From Moraxellaceae bacterium (lineage in GTDB: Bacteria > Pseudomonadota > Gammaproteobacteria > Pseudomonadales > Ketobacteraceae), in NCBI GenBank assembly GCA_002402125.1, contig NVVG01000114.1:1-11329 (forward strand): 11,329 bases of DNA. Reading direction: 5' to 3'. Each line of letters opens with the position of its first letter. Position 1 is the first letter of the stretch. A program made the translations under genes and the position numbers. The notes under the pieces were generated by a model. It was not told the DNA's origin, ran no database searches, and was given only the letters and a program-made list of their open reading frames with translations. Below, piece by piece: positions 9,436-11,329 of this stretch.

Positions 9436-10454
9436 GCCGCGCTCAAGATTTTTGCTGTCATATCAACCATCGGGATAACCTGTTGATAGGGCATCCTTTT
9501 TGGACCAATCACCGCCAGCACGCCTAATATGTTCTGGTCGCTATCGGTATAGGGTGCAGCTACCATACTGCATTCATCAAACACCTGAAAACCAGATTCC
9601 TGGCCAATAAATACCTGAATACCATCCGCTCTTGCACAATGATCCATCAAATGCAGCAGGTCTTTCTTTTGCTGGAATGACTCAAATAACGTCTGCAGCT
9701 GGTCCGCACCGCCTTCTCCCGCCATCTGAATAAGGTTCGACTGGCCACTCACGACACATTCTGGCTGATGAACATCATCGTCAAAAGTCTTGGCCGCCAT
9801 ATCAACAACCATCTGCATCATACGACTCATTTCCACCTTATCCGCCCGCATGCTATTAAGTACCTGATCCTTGATGGCATGCAGACCCTCGCCAGCAAAG
9901 CGTTGATTTAGGTAATTGGCTATTTGCTGAAGTTCTTGCTCGCTATATTCTCGATCCGGGCAGATAACACGGTTCTGCACGTCTTTCTCATTCAACACCA
10001 AAATAACCAGCACCCGCTTGCCTGCCAATGGCAAAAACTCCACCTGCCGTAAACAAGACATATCCTGCTTTGGTGCAACCACAACACCCGCCAACGAGGT
10101 CATATCGGATAATGCTTTCGAGGCTCGCTCCACCAACTCATGAGGGGTCTGATCCGGCGCCAATTGACTCTGAAGATGACTAACACTAGAGGAAGTAAGC
10201 GGCGACATGGTCATTAATTTGTCTACAAAAAACCGATAACCCTGCTCAGTAGGAACCCGTCCCGCCGAAGTATGGGGCGACGCCAGCAAGCCTTTTTCCT
10301 CCAGCAACACCATATCATTACGCACCGTGGCAGAACTTACCGGGTTAGCAAGGTCTTGCAGCAGGCGCTTTGAGCCTACCGGCATCCCGTCATGGATATA
10401 GCGTTCAACCAATGCTTTTAATACCAGGGATGGACGATCGTCGATTGAACTCAT
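9417..10454 (-). CDS. hrcA: Heat-inducible transcription repressor HrcA
   Basis: HrcA is a dimeric DNA-binding repressor of chaperone genes; in studied bacteria it binds the CIRCE operator and its activity depends on GroEL. It has 345 residues, normal for the family. The N-terminal winged helix-turn-helix (about 1-75) contains VERYIHDGMPVGSKRL, SSATVRNDMVLLEEKG and the conserved SPHTSAGRVPTEQGYRFFVD. The central and C-terminal GAF-like domain includes VVVAPK (125-130), VFIGQE (281-286) and the signature GVLAVIGPKRMPYQQVIPMV (311-330). The start is ATG at 10454 with AAAGG upstream at a long spacing. It precedes grpE by 139 bp and is divergent from recN. It has its own sigma-32 promoter. No CIRCE was found in its upstream region or elsewhere in the window. 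Confidence 0.96.
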   Translation of the reverse strand: MSSIDDRPSLVLKALVERYIHDGMPVGSKRLLQDLANPVSSATVRNDMVLLEEKGLLASPHTSAGRVPTEQGYRFFVDKLMTMSPLTSSSVSHLQSQLAPDQTPHELVERASKALSDMTSLAGVVVAPKQDMSCLRQVEFLPLAGKRVLVILVLNEKDVQNRVICPDREYSEQELQQIANYLNQRFAGEGLHAIKDQVLNSMRADKVEMSRMMQMVVDMAAKTFDDDVHQPECVVSGQSNLIQMAGEGGADQLQTLFESFQQKKDLLHLMDHCARADGIQVFIGQESGFQVFDECSMVAAPYTDSDQNILGVLAVIGPKRMPYQQVIPMVDMTAKILSAALNPAD

Positions 10455-10532
10455 GGATTTTCTACACCTTTACACAATACGTACTCAATAACGCTGCAAT
10501 GATTCATACAGATTTTGCCTACCATTCTAATT

Positions 10533-10560
10533 GCATGGGGGCATTTTTTCACATTCCAAG
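10533..10560 (-). promoter_or_regulatory. Sigma-32 promoter of hrcA
   Basis: CTTGGAA (10554-10560; 6 of 7 to CTTGAAA) and CCCCATGC (10533-10540; final T replaced by C) are separated by 13 nt containing an A6 run. The expected start near 10525 gives a leader of about 70 nt. Spacing and the C5 run match the grpE and dnaK promoters. Confidence 0.75.
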
Positions 10561-10657
10561 CTACCGGATAAATGAATTCCCGAACGAATATACCCTAGCG
10601 AATAGTCAACGGTTGGCATATGATCATAGCAATGTTACAGCAACCGAAACCCTATCT

Positions 10658-11329
10658 ATGCTTTCTCATATTAACATTTCAAATTTTGCCATCGTTGAGT
10701 CGCTAGACTTAGACATCCCCAATAAACTCTGTGTCATCACCGGCGAAACCGGCGCCGGTAAATCAATCATGATTGACGCCCTCGGATTGGCGCTAGGCAA
10801 CCGATCAGATGCTGGCTGCGTCAGACATGGCGCAGCCAAGGCCGACATCCTGGCAAGCTTTGATATTGAGCACAATCAGCTGGCAAACGCCTGGTTACAA
10901 CAACATGACCTAGATGAAGATGGCGAATGCATCCTACGCCGAGTGATCAATAAAGATGGCCGGTCACGCTCATACATCAACGGTCGCCCTACCCCCGTGT
11001 CTTCATTAAAAAATCTTGGGGAATTACTGGTATCTATTCACGGCCAACATGAACACACCGCACTACTAAAAAGGGAAACCCACCGCCAATTACTAGACCA
11101 ATTCGGTGGCCTTAACCGTCTCGCCAAAGAAGTTTTCGACGCCTTCGGTGAATGGCAAGACAAACAGTCTGCTTACCAACAGCTGCGCACCAACGCCAAA
11201 GAACTCAACGACAGAACAGACTTACTACGCTTTCAACTATCCGAATTAGAAACCCTAGACCTGCAACCTAACGAGTTTTCCGCGCTAGAGAAGGAACATA
11301 AAAAACTCGCAAACTCAGAGACCCTTATT
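10658..11329 (+). CDS. recN: DNA repair protein RecN, partial (3' end outside window)
   Basis: RecN is an SMC-like ATPase acting in recombinational repair of double-strand breaks. The 224 visible codons, of about 553 in E. coli, are open to the window edge. The protein opens MLSHINISNFAIVESLDLD, as in the family. Walker A GETGAGKS is at 29-36, and IDALGLALGNRSDAGCVRHG follows. RRVINKDGRSRSYINGRP and the Q-loop-like IHGQHEHTALL come next, before the start of the coiled coil (about residue 150 onward, with LRFQLSELETLDLQPNEF). The signature motif, Walker B and second coiled-coil arm lie beyond the window. No good Shine-Dalgarno precedes the ATG, and the 203-bp divergent spacer to hrcA shows no clear LexA box or sigma-70 promoter for recN. 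Confidence 0.96.
   Translation, partial: MLSHINISNFAIVESLDLDIPNKLCVITGETGAGKSIMIDALGLALGNRSDAGCVRHGAAKADILASFDIEHNQLANAWLQQHDLDEDGECILRRVINKDGRSRSYINGRPTPVSSLKNLGELLVSIHGQHEHTALLKRETHRQLLDQFGGLNRLAKEVFDAFGEWQDKQSAYQQLRTNAKELNDRTDLLRFQLSELETLDLQPNEFSALEKEHKKLANSETLI

Noticed and set aside
10494..10511. CTG and CAG blocks upstream of recN as a LexA box
   Set aside because: The spacing between CTG and CAG is 12 rather than 10 and the flanking bases do not match.
10619..10629. Palindrome TATGATCATA upstream of recN, also similar to ATGATCATA near 4078
   Set aside because: A short AT-rich palindrome with no matching -35 or known regulator; the shared 9-mer is within chance expectation.

Overview
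This window is a core housekeeping region of a gammaproteobacterium. The minus-strand order hrcA-grpE-dnaK-dnaJ-dapB-carA-carB, with recN divergent from hrcA, is the Pseudomonas-type arrangement (recN, grpE, dnaK, dnaJ, dapB, carA, carB) with one addition: the heat-shock repressor gene hrcA lies between recN and grpE. The proteins align closely with the E. coli and Pseudomonas members of each family, and base composition is moderate, so I infer a non-Pseudomonas, Pseudomonadales- or Cellvibrionales-like, possibly marine bacterium. That placement is inference.

Layout from left to right. Positions 1-2742 hold carB on the minus strand, cut by the window edge before its C-terminal allosteric domain. 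A 168-bp spacer with a 14-bp tandem repeat separates it from carA (2912-4042), which very probably starts at a TTG codon behind a GGAGG ribosome-binding site. A 363-bp non-coding stretch (4043-4405) holds a candidate sigma-70 promoter, a tiny leader ORF, alternative hairpins and a good rho-independent terminator just before carA, so it may be an attenuated carA leader. dapB (4406-5221) follows dnaJ (5233-6366) by only 11 nt. dnaK (6479-8428), grpE (8639-9277) and hrcA (9417-10454) complete the chaperone cluster. recN (10658 onward, plus strand) is cut by the right edge after 224 codons.

DnaK, DnaJ and GrpE form one chaperone machine: DnaJ delivers substrate and stimulates ATP hydrolysis, and GrpE exchanges the nucleotide. 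HrcA is the heat-shock repressor. Three close matches to the sigma-32 (RpoH) promoter consensus were found upstream of hrcA, grpE and dnaK. All three have a 13-nt spacer and a C5 run at the -10 element, and the grpE promoter is embedded in the end of hrcA. No CIRCE operator, the usual HrcA site, is visible in the window. dapB (lysine and diaminopimelate synthesis) appears to ride on the dnaJ transcript. CarA and CarB form carbamoyl-phosphate synthetase, feeding arginine and pyrimidine synthesis.

I see no mobile element, CRISPR array, tRNA, rRNA or novel defence-type system. The points worth a second look are regulatory: the sigma-32 promoter set with HrcA but no CIRCE, the structured grpE leader, and the carA leader.
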